A stretch of 64,000 bases of DNA from Microbacterium sp. BH-3-3-3 (GTDB lineage Bacteria; Actinomycetota; Actinomycetes; Actinomycetales; Microbacteriaceae): the NCBI RefSeq assembly GCF_001792815.1, contig NZ_CP017674.1, positions 744,001 through 808,000 of the forward strand. The letters run 5' to 3'. Each line of letters begins with the position of its first letter. The stretch's first letter is position 1. Made by a program: the position numbers and the translations under genes. Under the pieces are notes generated by a model that was not told the origin of the DNA, did not search any database, and worked only from the letters and a program-made list of their open reading frames with translations. Shown one piece after another: positions 26,407 to 35,361 of the stretch.

Positions 26407-26573
26407 AGATGGGATCCCCTTTCTCTCATTGCGCGGCGCCCGACGCCTGATACGTGGGCTCTCTTTATCCGCGGCCGATCAAACGGCAACCGCATGAGTC
26501 TACAGCACGGCTCACCCGTTCACACACGCCCGATGCTCTGTGCCTGCGGCGACGCGATGTCGGAGGGCTGGCG

Positions 26574-26588
26574 TAGCCTCGATCCGTG
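26574..26588 (+). promoter_or_regulatory. -10 element for leaderless DUF167-MFS operon
   Basis: TAGCCT (26574-26579) ends 6 nt before GTG 26586. Confidence 0.55.
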
Positions 26589-26807
26589 CAGCTCACCGTC
26601 TTCGTCAAGCCGGGTTCCCGCCGCGGCCCGCTGGTCGAAGACGGGCCCGACGGCCTGGTGGTGCACGTCCGCGAACGCGCGGTCGACGGGGCCGCGAACG
26701 CCGGCGCCGCGCGCGTGCTCGCGGCGCACTTCGACGTCGCCCCGAGCCGCGTCCGCGTCGTGCGCGGCCACACCGCTCGCGTGAAGCGCTTCGAGGTCGA
26801 CGAGTGA
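26586..26807 (+). CDS. DUF167 (YggU-like) protein
   Basis: 73 residues. The pattern VKPGSRRG at the N-terminus, VRERAVDGAANAGAARVLA in the middle and VRVVRGHTARVKRFEV at the end is DUF167, a small cytoplasmic alpha/beta fold of unknown function. Its stop overlaps the start of the MFS gene (GTGA), so both are translated from one leaderless mRNA. Confidence 0.85.
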   Translation: MQLTVFVKPGSRRGPLVEDGPDGLVVHVRERAVDGAANAGAARVLAAHFDVAPSRVRVVRGHTARVKRFEVDE

Positions 26808-28105
26808 GCCGTCAGAGCGCCTTCATCGACCTGCGGCCCCTCACCACGTCGCCTGCCTTCGCCCGTCTGTGGATCGGCTCCACCCTGTCGGGGCTCGGCG
26901 GGCAGCTGACGGTCGTCGCGGTCATGCTGCACGTGTTCGAGCTGACCCAGAGCACGCTGGCCGTGTCGATGATCGCCGTGGCGGGACTGGTGCCGATGGT
27001 CATCGCGGGCCTCTACGGCGGCATGCTCGCCGACGCGTTCGACCGCCGCACGGTCGCCCTGCTCGCCGCCCTCGTCACCTTCGCGTCGACCGGCTTGCTC
27101 GCCGCCCTCGCGTGGTCGGGGCTCGAGACGGTCGGCTGGTTGTTCGTCCTGAGCGTCGTGAACTCGGCGGCGAACTCCATCGTCATGGCGACGAAGTCGG
27201 CGATCACCCCACGCCTCATCCCCCGCGACCTCCTTCCCGCCGCCGCGGCCCTGCAGGGCGTGACGGTCGGCATCATGGTGATGGCCGGACCCGCCCTCGC
27301 CGGTGTGCTCGTCGCCGTCGCGGGGTACGCGTGGACCTACTCGCTCGACGTGCTGCTCATGAGCTCGCTGTTCCTCGGGCTGTGGTCGCTCCCCCGGCTC
27401 CGCCCCGAGGGCGTCGTGGTGCGCCCGGGCCTCGAGTCGTTGCGCGACGGCGCGCGGTTCTTGAAACGCGCGCCCAACATCCGCCTGCAGTACGTGCTCG
27501 ACATCATCGCCATGACCTTCGGCCAGCCGGTGGCACTCTTCCCTGCCATCGGAGCGGTGCTGCTGGGCGGCGGTGCGATCACGACCGGGGTGCTGACCGC
27601 GGCGGTCGCGGCGGGGGCGTTCCTCTCCAGCCTGTTCTCGGGGCCGATCGGCCGCGTCCGTCGACAGGGGCTCGGCATCGAACGCGCGATCCAGGTCTAC
27701 GGCCTCGCGATCGGCCTGTTCGGTCTCGTCCTGCTCGCCGCCACCCTGGGCTGGCTGCGCCCCGACGTCGTCGACGAGACGCACGCCGCGGTCGCGCTGA
27801 TCGCCCTCGCCGCCGTGGTGCTGGCCGTCTCGGGAGCCGCCGACAACGTCAGCGCGATCTATCGCTCCACCATGATGCAGGCGGCCGTCCCGGATGCCAT
27901 GCGCGGGCGCCTGCAGGGCATCTTCATCGTCGTGGTCGCCGGCGGCCCACGCGTGGGAGCCCTGTACGCGGGCACCCTCGCGACGGCCACGGCCCTCTGG
28001 GTGCCGCCGCTGTTCGGCGGCATCGTGATCCTCGGCCTCGTCGGCACGCTGGTGCGCTTCACGCCCCGGTTCCGCGCGTACGACGCGCTGAACCCGCAGC
28101 CCTGA
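26804..28105 (+). CDS. MFS transporter, MFS_3 (enterobactin-exporter-like) type
   Basis: 433 residues with about 12 membrane helices. The helix 2-3 loop reads GMLADAFDRRTV, an MFS motif A variant, and FARLWIGSTLSGLGGQ opens helix 1 as in EntS-type exporters. The likely role is proton-driven efflux of a small molecule; the cargo cannot be told. It starts with GTG 26804 inside the DUF167 stop. Confidence 0.8.
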   Translation: MSRQSAFIDLRPLTTSPAFARLWIGSTLSGLGGQLTVVAVMLHVFELTQSTLAVSMIAVAGLVPMVIAGLYGGMLADAFDRRTVALLAALVTFASTGLLAALAWSGLETVGWLFVLSVVNSAANSIVMATKSAITPRLIPRDLLPAAAALQGVTVGIMVMAGPALAGVLVAVAGYAWTYSLDVLLMSSLFLGLWSLPRLRPEGVVVRPGLESLRDGARFLKRAPNIRLQYVLDIIAMTFGQPVALFPAIGAVLLGGGAITTGVLTAAVAAGAFLSSLFSGPIGRVRRQGLGIERAIQVYGLAIGLFGLVLLAATLGWLRPDVVDETHAAVALIALAAVVLAVSGAADNVSAIYRSTMMQAAVPDAMRGRLQGIFIVVVAGGPRVGALYAGTLATATALWVPPLFGGIVILGLVGTLVRFTPRFRAYDALNPQP

Positions 28106-28172
28106 CCCCCAGCGCGACGAGAGCCGCGGTGCAGCGCATCGCGCGCACCCCGCTCCGCGGAGGGCACCCGTC

Positions 28173-28201
28173 CCCGGGTCTTCTCCGCGCGGGGACCCGG
28201 G
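28173..28201 (+). terminator. Hairpin downstream of the MFS gene
   Basis: CCCGGGTC and GACCCGGG form an 8-bp stem with a 13-nt loop, 68 nt after the stop. Confidence 0.5.
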
Positions 28202-28312
28202 ACCCCTCGTGTCGCGGCTCCGTGCGAGCACCGCCCCGCACCCGCACTGCCGACCGTCGGCGGATTTCCGCCGTCGCATCCGCTTCGCCCGCGCGATGTC
28301 GGCGCTCGGGCC

Positions 28313-28328
28313 TAGGGTCGGGATCGTG
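28313..28328 (+). promoter_or_regulatory. -10 element for leaderless EamA gene
   Basis: TAGGGT (28313-28318) ends 7 nt before GTG 28326. Confidence 0.5.
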
Positions 28329-29246
28329 GCATCCGGTTCCTCTCCCTCCCCCGTCTCCATCGCCGTGCAGTTCGTGCTCACGGGCATCGTGTGGGGCTCG
28401 AGCTTCCTCTTCATCGCGATCGCCCTCACCGGAATGACCCCGGCGCAGGTCGCCGGCGGGCGGCTGCTGTTCGGTGCGCTCGCTCTCGCCGCGATCGTCG
28501 CGATCCGACGCGAACGCCTCCCCCGCAGCCGACGGGTGTGGGGTCACCTGTGCGTTCTGGCGGCCACGTTCTGCGTCGTGCCGTTCCTGCTGTTCGCCTG
28601 GGCCGAGCAGCACGTCTCGTCGGGACTGGCGAGCATCTTCAACGCGACCACGCCGATCATGACCGCGATCATGGCGTGGGCGGTGTTCCGCGTCGAGAGC
28701 CTCAAGCCCGGGCAGCTGCTCGGCATCGCCGTGGGCATCGCCGGGGTCGTCGTGATCATCGCGCCGGGCGCGGTCGCCGACGTGGGCGACAGCACGGTCG
28801 CGCAGATCGCGCTGCTGGGCGCCACCGCCTGCTACGGCTTCAGCCTCGCGTACATGCGTCGGTTCCTCGGCGACACCGGACTGTCGGGCATCGCCTTCGC
28901 CTTCGGTTACATCGGCCCGGCGGCGGCGTTCATGGTGCTGCTGTCGCCCGTGATCCTGGCCGAGCCGATGGACCTGACGACCCCGGTGGTGCTCAGCATC
29001 GTCGCCCTGGGGGTACTCGGGACCGGCATCGCCTACGTCTGGAACCAGAACACTCTGCGCGCGTGGGGCCCCACCCGGGCCTCGACCGTCACGTACATCA
29101 CCCCCGTGGTCGGGGTGGCTCTCGGCATCCTCGTGCTCGGGGAGCGCATCTCGTGGAACGAACCCGTGGGTGCGGCCGTGGTGTTCGTCGGCATCCTGCT
29201 CGTACAGCAGAGGCTGCGCCTGCGGCGTCGCGTCACCGCGGGGTGA
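28326..29246 (+). CDS. EamA/DMT family transporter
   Basis: 306 residues, ten membrane helices in two EamA repeats (first ending near IFNATTPIMTAIMAW, second near YITPVVGVALGILVLGE). The N-terminal VLTGIVWGSSFLFIAIAL is typical of the RhaT/RarD-like drug/metabolite transporters. Substrate unknown. GTG 28326 is preferred over an ATG at 28296 because a -10 hexamer sits 7 nt upstream and the first helix follows directly. Confidence 0.8.
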   Translation: MASGSSPSPVSIAVQFVLTGIVWGSSFLFIAIALTGMTPAQVAGGRLLFGALALAAIVAIRRERLPRSRRVWGHLCVLAATFCVVPFLLFAWAEQHVSSGLASIFNATTPIMTAIMAWAVFRVESLKPGQLLGIAVGIAGVVVIIAPGAVADVGDSTVAQIALLGATACYGFSLAYMRRFLGDTGLSGIAFAFGYIGPAAAFMVLLSPVILAEPMDLTTPVVLSIVALGVLGTGIAYVWNQNTLRAWGPTRASTVTYITPVVGVALGILVLGERISWNEPVGAAVVFVGILLVQQRLRLRRRVTAG

Positions 29247-29288
29247 CGCACCGCGGGTGGCTTCCGCGCACGACGGAGAAACCACAAC

Positions 29289-29315
29289 GACCCCGGATGC
29301 CGAGCACCCGGGGTC
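29289..29315 (+). terminator. Terminator hairpin 1 after the EamA gene
   Basis: GACCCCGG / CCGGGGTC stem, 11-nt loop ATGCCGAGCAC. The loop and the neck bases are identical to those of the next hairpin. Confidence 0.6.
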
Positions 29316-29328
29316 ACCCGAGAAACGC

Positions 29329-29363
29329 CGAAGGCCCCGGATGCCGAGCACCCGGGGCCTTCG
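29329..29363. terminator. Terminator hairpin 2 (EamA and YceI, convergent)
   Basis: Perfect 12-bp stem (CGAAGGCCCCGG / CCGGGGCCTTCG) with the same 11-nt loop as hairpin 1. It ends 7 nt before the YceI stop, so it can serve both converging genes. Confidence 0.75.
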
Positions 29364-29369
29364 CGAAGA

Positions 29370-29930
29370 TCACGCCTGGAGCGCGAGCTGCAGGTCGAGC
29401 TCGATGGTGACGTCCTTGCCGACCAGCACGCCGCCGGTCTCGAGGGCGGCGTTCCAGGTCAGGTCGAAGTCTTCGCGGTTGATGACCGTCTTGGCGGTTG
29501 CGCCGGCCTTGTAGTTGCCCCACGGGTCGGTGCCGAAGCCGCCGAAGTCGAGCGAGAAGGTGGCGGGCTTGGTGATGCCGCGGATGGTGAGGTCGCCGTC
29601 GACGAGGAAGTCGCCCTTTTCGACGCGCACGCCGGTGGAGCGGAAGTCCATCGTCGGGTAGGTCTCGATGTCGAAGAACTCGGCCGAGCGCAGGTGCTGG
29701 TCGCGGCCCTCGTCCTTGGTGTCGACGGAGGTCACGTCGACGGAGGCCTCGACGGTGGCCTCGAGCGGGTTCTCGGGGGCGACGATGGTGGCGCTCTTCA
29801 CACCGAACGTGCCGCGCACCTTCGAGATCATCATGTGGCGCACCGAGAAGGTGACCTCGCTGTGCGACGGGTCGAGGACCCAGGTGCCGGTCTTGTAGCC
29901 GGGGATGTCGAGGGCGGTGGTGTCAGTCAT
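29370..29930 (-). CDS. YceI family lipocalin-like protein
   Basis: 186 residues. GTWVLDPSHSEVTFSVRHMMISKVRGTF is the YceI entry strand, with SVDVTSVDTKDEGRDQHL and ITKPATFSLDFGG downstream. YceI proteins bind isoprenoid or lipid-like ligands in a beta barrel. No signal peptide, so this is probably cytoplasmic as in many actinobacteria. ATG 29930 has TAGGAG at good distance. Confidence 0.88.
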   Translation of the reverse strand: MTDTTALDIPGYKTGTWVLDPSHSEVTFSVRHMMISKVRGTFGVKSATIVAPENPLEATVEASVDVTSVDTKDEGRDQHLRSAEFFDIETYPTMDFRSTGVRVEKGDFLVDGDLTIRGITKPATFSLDFGGFGTDPWGNYKAGATAKTVINREDFDLTWNAALETGGVLVGKDVTIELDLQLALQA

Positions 29931-30080
29931 GTCACTCCTAGAGGTCTGGGGAGCCGCTTCGGCGTCCTGCCGGGATCCAACTCCCATTCACACGAATGTA
30001 TTCCACGATCGAGGAAAATAACGAACCTGAGGGAGCCGCAGCCCCCTCGGGTTCGTGAACGTTCCGTGAAGAACGGCTGG

Positions 30081-30446
30081 TCAGCCGACCTTGAGCAGGT
30101 CGATGATGAAGATGAGGGTCTTGCCACCCAGGAAGTGTCCGCCGGCGGGACCGTAGGCCAGGTGCGGCGGGATCACGAGCTCGCGGCGACCGCCGACCTT
30201 CATGCCCGGGATGCCGTCCTGCCAGCCCTGGATGAGGCCACGGAGGGGGAACTGGATGCTCTCGCCCCGGCCCCACGAGGAGTCGAACTCTTCGCCCGAC
30301 TCGTACTCCACACCGGCGTAGTGCACGGTGACGGTGTCGCCGGGCTTCGCCTCGGCGCCGTCGCCGACGGCGATGTCGCGGATGACGAGGTCGGAGGGGG
30401 CGGGGCCGCTGGGAGCGTCGAACTCCGGCTTGGTGCGATCAGTCAT
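30081..30446 (-). CDS. FKBP-type peptidyl-prolyl isomerase
   Basis: 121 residues, a single FKBP domain. VTVHYAGVEYESGEEFDSSWGRG, LIQGWQDGIPGMKVGGRRELVIPPHLAYG and the terminal LIFIIDLLKV contain the family aromatic and proline-binding residues. Cytoplasmic protein-folding role inferred from the absence of a signal peptide. ATG 30446 is preferred; a TTG at 30458 would add four residues. Confidence 0.9.
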   Translation of the reverse strand: MTDRTKPEFDAPSGPAPSDLVIRDIAVGDGAEAKPGDTVTVHYAGVEYESGEEFDSSWGRGESIQFPLRGLIQGWQDGIPGMKVGGRRELVIPPHLAYGPAGGHFLGGKTLIFIIDLLKVG

Positions 30447-30495
30447 GCCTCCATCCAAGCACGGCCCGGCGGTCGATGACGGCCCCTGGACAAAG

Positions 30496-30546
30496 ACTCA
30501 GCGCCCGGTGCCGCGGCGATGCCTGCGTGTCTACCGGGCGCTGAGT
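30496..30546. repeat. Intergenic palindrome, ACTCAGCGCCCGGT
   Basis: Perfect 14-bp inverted arms (30496-30509 and 30533-30546) with a 23-nt loop, between the FKBP and PrsW genes on the minus strand. It might also terminate PrsW-independent transcripts from the plus strand. Confidence 0.7.
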
Positions 30547-30591
30547 TGGCCTACATCGATGGTGCTCCCGCCTCGCCGCGCTGTCAAGACC

Positions 30592-31752
30592 TCACGGCGC
30601 GAGCAGCGCCGCCCGCGCGTCGGTGGTGCGCTCGAGCAGGTACCGCTCGGTGGTGACAGCCTGCGGATCGCGCCCCGACAGGGCGCGCTGGCGCGCGGCG
30701 GCGAGTGCCGTGGCATCCGCGATGAAGGCCTTCATCACCGCCGTGCGGTCACCGGGCAACGTGCGCGCCCACGCGAGGGCCGAACGGCGCCCGGGGCGGG
30801 TGGCGAGCATGTCGACCTCTTGCGGCGTGAACCAGCCCGCGACGGCGTACTCGCCCAGCCGTGCGCGGGTGAGACGCGTCTCTTCGCGCCGCAGGGCCAG
30901 GATGCCGGCGATGAACGCCAGGAACAGCGGCACCTGCAGCGTGGCGTACACCTCGAAGAAGTTGGCGAACGTGGCCGAACCGTTCCACAGCCCGTGCAGA
31001 ACGATCGCGGCGAGCACTCCGGGGATCCCGTAGGCGAGGGCACCGCCCCCGCGCAGTCCGCGACGCGCGGCGAGGCCGAACGCGAAGCCGGTGAGGCTGG
31101 TGAACATCACGTGCGCGAACGGCGACAGCACCGCCCGCAGGAAGAAGGTCGTGGCGACCTGGCCCGGGCCGCCCTCGAGGTAGCTGATGGCGAAGTACTG
31201 CACGTTCTCGGTCAGGGCGAAGCCCGCACCGATCAGCGCGCCGTAGACGATCCCGTCGACCGGGCCGTCGAAGAACCGTCGGGCGAACACGAAGATCAGG
31301 AGCACGCCGAGGCCCTTCGCGAGCTCTTCGACGATCGGTGCCTGCACCACCGAGCTGAACTCGGCCGGCAGCCGGCCCACCGCCAGGGTGAGGACGAGGT
31401 CCACCCCCAGCGCGAGGGCGACGGCCGCCACCGCGCCCCAGGCCACGGCGAACACGAGCAGTCGTCTCGGTTCGGGCTCCCACCGGTCGATGTAGCGCAC
31501 CGCGAACCAGACGATGACGAACGGGATCACCGCCAGCACGAGCCCGATGAACGAGGCCGCCGTTCCCAACACGCCCGTGAAGTAGCGGACGAGCAGGGCG
31601 AGCACCGGCACCAGCAGCACGGCCACCACCCACAGGGCGATGCCCCCGCGGCGCCGGCGCGGAGGCGCGGCCGAGCCGGCCGCCTGCGGTGCCGGGGAGA
31701 TGGGGGCGGGCTCCGCGGAACCGGGCTGCGCCAACGGCGAGGGGTAGCTCAT
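30592..31752 (-). CDS. PrsW-type intramembrane protease
   Basis: 386 residues. A Pro/Ala-rich N-terminus (about 1-40) precedes eight or so membrane helices. PrsW signatures: APIVEELAKGLG (EExxK), DGIVYGALIGAGFALTENVQY, HVMFTSLTGFAFG and HGLWNGS. In Bacillus PrsW cleaves an anti-sigma factor; the target here is unknown and no anti-sigma gene is adjacent. The soluble C-terminal tail of about 100 residues is longer than the minimal family core. ATG 31752 has TAGGCT 6 nt upstream. Confidence 0.82.
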   Translation of the reverse strand: MSYPSPLAQPGSAEPAPISPAPQAAGSAAPPRRRRGGIALWVVAVLLVPVLALLVRYFTGVLGTAASFIGLVLAVIPFVIVWFAVRYIDRWEPEPRRLLVFAVAWGAVAAVALALGVDLVLTLAVGRLPAEFSSVVQAPIVEELAKGLGVLLIFVFARRFFDGPVDGIVYGALIGAGFALTENVQYFAISYLEGGPGQVATTFFLRAVLSPFAHVMFTSLTGFAFGLAARRGLRGGGALAYGIPGVLAAIVLHGLWNGSATFANFFEVYATLQVPLFLAFIAGILALRREETRLTRARLGEYAVAGWFTPQEVDMLATRPGRRSALAWARTLPGDRTAVMKAFIADATALAAARQRALSGRDPQAVTTERYLLERTTDARAALLAP

Positions 31753-31764
31753 GCGCACAGCCTA
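31753..31764 (-). promoter_or_regulatory. -10 element for leaderless PrsW gene
   Basis: Minus-strand TAGGCT (31764-31759) ends 6 nt before ATG 31752. Confidence 0.6.
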
Positions 31765-31823
31765 GGGGCGGCCGGCGACACGGCATCCCGGGCTTGCGAC
31801 GACTCCCCGCCGGTGCGGCCCGG

Positions 31824-31838
31824 TAGCGTGGAGGCATG
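31824..31838 (+). promoter_or_regulatory. -10 element for FAH-family gene
   Basis: TAGCGT (31824-31829) ends 6 nt before ATG 31836; the spacer GGAGGC might double as a ribosome site if the true start of transcription is earlier. Confidence 0.5.
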
Positions 31839-32702
31839 CGATTCGCCCACGTCCGTTCCCCGGAGGGGGCGGAGTCCCCCCGTCTCGTCAGCGTCCACGA
31901 TGACGAGTTCTCGTTCGTCGACGAGTTCTTCGAGGGCGCCCCCCGCCAGCTCGAACAGCTCATCGCCGGCGGTGACGCCCTGCTCGAGCGCGTGCGCGCG
32001 GCGTCCGCCGGTGCACCGCGGCATCCGCTCTCGGGCGTCGCCTTCGCCTCGGCGGTGCTCGCTCCCCCGGCGATCCTCGCGGTCGGCCTGAACTACGCCG
32101 CCCACTCGGGCGAGCTGGGGCTGAAGACCGACACCGGGCCCACCGTCTTCGTGCTGTGGCCCAACTCCCTCACCGCCCACGGTGCGACGACGACGTGGCC
32201 GCGACAGCTCAGCGAGGCCGTCGACTACGAGGCCGAACTCGGCGTGATCATCGGGCGCCCCGGGCGCGACGTCGCCGAGCCCGACGCCCTCGACCACGTG
32301 TGGGGCTACACCGTCGTCAACGACATCACGGCGCGCAACATCCAGTTCTCGGAGGCGCAGTGGTCGCGGTGCAAGTCGTTCGACGGCTTCACCCCGACGG
32401 GCCCGTTCGTGGTGACCGCCGACGAGATCCCCGACCCGCAGGATCTGCACATCTGGACCGTCGTCGACGGGCACACGGTGCAGGATGCCAGCACCGGCCA
32501 GATGGTGCGCACGGTCGCGACGCTCATCCACAAGCTGTCGGAGTCGGCGACCCTGCTGCCCGGCACGCTCATCTCGACCGGCAGCCCCGGCGGAGCGGGC
32601 TACTCGCGCGACCCGCAGATCTTCCTGCGCGACCGCTCGACGGTGACCGTCGGGATCGACGGCATCGGCGAGCTGACCACGCACTGCCGGATCGTCGACT
32701 GA
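31836..32702 (+). CDS. Fumarylacetoacetate hydrolase family protein
   Basis: 288 residues. The FAH fold is shown by LNYAAHSGELG, the metal-ligand block VDYEAELGVIIGRPG, GYTVVNDITARNIQ and KSFDGFTPTGPFVVT. The usual GTPxGVG loop is replaced by TGSPGGAGYSRDP, so the active-site lid differs from standard acylpyruvases. Members cleave or decarboxylate diketo acids in aromatic and sugar degradation. No catabolic cluster is next to it, so the substrate is open. Confidence 0.82.
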   Translation: MRFAHVRSPEGAESPRLVSVHDDEFSFVDEFFEGAPRQLEQLIAGGDALLERVRAASAGAPRHPLSGVAFASAVLAPPAILAVGLNYAAHSGELGLKTDTGPTVFVLWPNSLTAHGATTTWPRQLSEAVDYEAELGVIIGRPGRDVAEPDALDHVWGYTVVNDITARNIQFSEAQWSRCKSFDGFTPTGPFVVTADEIPDPQDLHIWTVVDGHTVQDASTGQMVRTVATLIHKLSESATLLPGTLISTGSPGGAGYSRDPQIFLRDRSTVTVGIDGIGELTTHCRIVD

Positions 32703-32810
32703 GCCACGCCCGCGCGGCGACGGCGCCGCCGGACCGCCGGTGACGGCTGCCCGGTGACCGACGCCAGACCCCCGGGCGGGCGACTCGGCGCTCACCCTCG
32801 ACACGACGAC

Positions 32811-32837
32811 GGGGCCGCGACCACTGGTCCCGGCCCC
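32811..32837. terminator. Bidirectional terminator (FAH gene / aspA)
   Basis: 13-nt arms GGGGCCGCGACCA and TGGTCCCGGCCCC with one mismatch, between two converging genes. Confidence 0.7.
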
Positions 32838-32851
32838 GGCGTTCGTTCGTC

Positions 32852-34315
32852 TCAGCCTTCGACGACGTCCTCGACGGCACGGATGACCGGGATCGCCTCG
32901 GTGATCGGGTGCAGGCCCGACAGGCGCGCCGGCGAGAGCTGCTTGATGACCTCGTCGCGCGTCATCAGCCCGGCCTCGACGACCAGGTCGGCGACGTTGC
33001 GGTGCGTCAGCAGAGCCGTCTTGGCCAGGGCCGCCGACGCCGCGTAGCCGATGAAGGGCGTCAGCGCCGTCACGACGCCGACCGAGGAGCCGACCATGGC
33101 TCCCAGGCGCTCGCGGTTCGCGGTGATGCCGTCGACGCAGTTGACCCGCAGGGTCCACATCGCCTGCCGCATCCACGTGATCGACTGGTAGATCGAGTGG
33201 GCGATGACGGGCTCGAAGGCGTTGAGCTGCAGCTGCCCGCCCTCGACCGCCATGGTCACCGTCATGTCGGCCCCCACGACCGAGAACGCGACCTGGTTCA
33301 CGACCTCGGGGATGACGGGGTTGACCTTGCCGGGCATGATGCTCGAGCCGGCCTGGCGCGCCGGAAGGTTGATCTCGCCGAGGCCCGCCTGCGGACCGCT
33401 GGAGAGCAGGCGCAGATCGTTGCAGATCTTCGACAGTTTGACGGCGTTGCGCTTGAGCGACGACGAGAACGACATGAACGCGCCGGTGTCGCTCGTGGAT
33501 TCGACCAGGTCGGTCGCGGTCTCGAGATCGAGCCCGGTGATCTGGCGCAGGTGCCGCAGAACAGCGGCTCCGTACCCGGCGTGGGCGGTGATGCCCGTAC
33601 CGATGGCCGTGGCGCCCATGTTGATCTCGTACAGCAGGTAGGCGTTCTCGGTCAGGCGGCTGTAGTCCTCGCCCAGCGTCGTGGCGAAGCCGTGGAACTC
33701 CTGTCCGAGCGTCATGGGCACGGCATCCTGCAGCTGGGTGCGGCCGACCTTGAGGACGTCGTGGAACTCCTCGGACTTGGTCAGGAACGACTGACGCAGC
33801 AGCGCGAGCTCTTCGAGCAGGCTCTGCAGGGTGAGCGCCAGCCCGATCTTGATGGCCGTCGGGTAGACGTCGTTGGTGGACTGGCTGCGGTTGGTGTCGT
33901 CGATGGGCGAGAGGAAGCCGTAGTCGCCCTTCTCGCGGCCGGCGAGCTCGAGGGCGATGTTGGTGATGACCTCGTTGGCGTTCATGTTGGTCGAGGTGCC
34001 GGCCCCGCCCTGGATGACGCCCACGGTGAACTCGTCGTGGAACTCACCGTCGATCACGCGCTGGGCGGCGCGGTCGATGAGGTCGGCCTTCGCCGCGTCG
34101 AGCACGCCGATCTCGCGGTTCGCGCGGGCCGAGGCCTGCTTGACCATCGCGAGGGCTCGCACGAGATCGGGGTAGACCGAGATCGGCCGCTTCGCGATGG
34201 GGAAGTTCTCGAGCGCGCGGGCGGTGTGGATGCCCCAGTACGCCTCGAAGGGGATCTCGAGGGATCCCAGGGAATCGGTCTCGGTACGGGTGCGCGTCAT
34301 TGCGTCCAAAGCCAT
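32852..34315 (-). CDS. aspA: Aspartate ammonia-lyase (aspartase)
   Basis: 487 residues. Interconverts aspartate and fumarate plus ammonia. The fumarase/aspartase signature GSSIMPGKVNP, IPFEAYWGIHT near the N-terminus and the SS-loop identify the superfamily; GVIQGGAGTSTNMNANEV fits aspartase and class II fumarase alike. Overall closeness to AspA (start EIPFEAYWGIHTARALENFPI region) favours aspartase, but fumarase cannot be fully excluded. GAGGA lies 6 nt before ATG 34315. Confidence 0.85.
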   Translation of the reverse strand: MALDAMTRTRTETDSLGSLEIPFEAYWGIHTARALENFPIAKRPISVYPDLVRALAMVKQASARANREIGVLDAAKADLIDRAAQRVIDGEFHDEFTVGVIQGGAGTSTNMNANEVITNIALELAGREKGDYGFLSPIDDTNRSQSTNDVYPTAIKIGLALTLQSLLEELALLRQSFLTKSEEFHDVLKVGRTQLQDAVPMTLGQEFHGFATTLGEDYSRLTENAYLLYEINMGATAIGTGITAHAGYGAAVLRHLRQITGLDLETATDLVESTSDTGAFMSFSSSLKRNAVKLSKICNDLRLLSSGPQAGLGEINLPARQAGSSIMPGKVNPVIPEVVNQVAFSVVGADMTVTMAVEGGQLQLNAFEPVIAHSIYQSITWMRQAMWTLRVNCVDGITANRERLGAMVGSSVGVVTALTPFIGYAASAALAKTALLTHRNVADLVVEAGLMTRDEVIKQLSPARLSGLHPITEAIPVIRAVEDVVEG

Positions 34316-34357
34316 GTGGTGTCCTCGTGGGTTGTCACGGCGAGCAGGGATGCCACG

Positions 34358-34363
34358 AGCCTA
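34358..34363 (-). promoter_or_regulatory. -10 element of aspA
   Basis: TAGGCT on the minus strand, about 43 nt before the ATG, giving a short leader with a GAGGA ribosome site. Confidence 0.45.
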
Positions 34364-34461
34364 GCCACCGGTCCTGTCGCGGTCGTTCGACGCCGCGGCC
34401 TGTCGCCCGACCGACACGCTCCCGCGCGTATACCGAACGCGGCGGCCGTCGCGCGGCGGCG

Positions 34462-35361
34462 TCACCGCTTGCGCGAGAACGCCTCGAGTCGCTCCTCGGG
34501 GCTCAACGCCGCCATGCGCGCCGTCCACTCGGACGTGAAGAAGCCCGTGGCCTGCGCGTCGACGACCGGGACCACCGCGTGGGTGATCGTGTCGTCCCAC
34601 ACGTGCACGAGGTGGAACGCGCGCCCGGCGTCCATTCCGTTGACCTCGTCGGCGGGGCGGGCGAGGTCCATCGTGTAGCAGGAGGCCGCGGCCACGCTCA
34701 CCGGCACCCCGGCGAAGGTCCCCGACGTCGAATAGTGCAGGTGGCCCGCGAGGATCGCGCGCACGTCGGTGCCCGCGATCGCGTCGGCGAGACCGCGCTG
34801 ATCGCGCAACTCGAGGATGTCGAAGAACGGGATGTGCGAGGGCAGCGGCGGATGGTGCAGCGCCAGGATCGTGCCCCGCGGCGCCGGCTCGGCCAGCTCG
34901 GCGCGCAACCACGAGAGCTGGGCGGCGTCGAGGTCGCCGTGGTGCCACCCCGGCACGGTCGAGTCGAGCGCGATGAGCCGGAGTCCCCCGAGGTCGTACA
35001 CCCCGGTCACGGGCTCCTCGCTCGGCTCGCCGTCGAGCAGCTCGGCGCGCAGCGCGGGCCGTTCATCGTGGTTGCCGGCCACCCAGACGACCGGCGCCCC
35101 CAGACGCGCCGCCCACGGTTCGACCTCGGCGCGCAGCGCCCGGTAGGCCTCGGGCTCGCCGAGGTCGGTCAGATCGCCGGTGAAGACCACGGCATCCGGT
35201 CGCACCCCGGTCGCCTCGGCGGCCGCGAGCGTGCGGCGCAGGTGCTGCGCCGTGTCGTAGCGATCGCCGAGCAGCCGGTCGCCGCCCAGCAGGTGCGTGT
35301 CGCTGAGGTGGAGGATCACGCGCGCGGCGGGCGCATGCTGACCGAACTGCACGGATGCCAT
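34462..35361 (-). CDS. Metallophosphoesterase, CpdA-like class III phosphodiesterase
   Basis: 299 residues. Binuclear-metal motifs in order: LSDTHL (about 19-24), GDLTD, GNHDE, HHPPLP and GHLHY. The layout matches class III cyclic-nucleotide phosphodiesterases and glycerophosphodiesterases. Cyclic AMP is a plausible substrate but unproven. Start ATG 35361 with TAGGCT 6 nt upstream. Cytoplasmic, with no signal. Confidence 0.8.
   Translation of the reverse strand: MASVQFGQHAPAARVILHLSDTHLLGGDRLLGDRYDTAQHLRRTLAAAEATGVRPDAVVFTGDLTDLGEPEAYRALRAEVEPWAARLGAPVVWVAGNHDERPALRAELLDGEPSEEPVTGVYDLGGLRLIALDSTVPGWHHGDLDAAQLSWLRAELAEPAPRGTILALHHPPLPSHIPFFDILELRDQRGLADAIAGTDVRAILAGHLHYSTSGTFAGVPVSVAAASCYTMDLARPADEVNGMDAGRAFHLVHVWDDTITHAVVPVVDAQATGFFTSEWTARMAALSPEERLEAFSRKR

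Noticed and set aside
26455..26585. rpsO promoter
   Set aside because: TTGCCG and TAAAGA-like hexamers can be picked out upstream of rpsO, but the spacing is poor and I could not choose a convincing pair.
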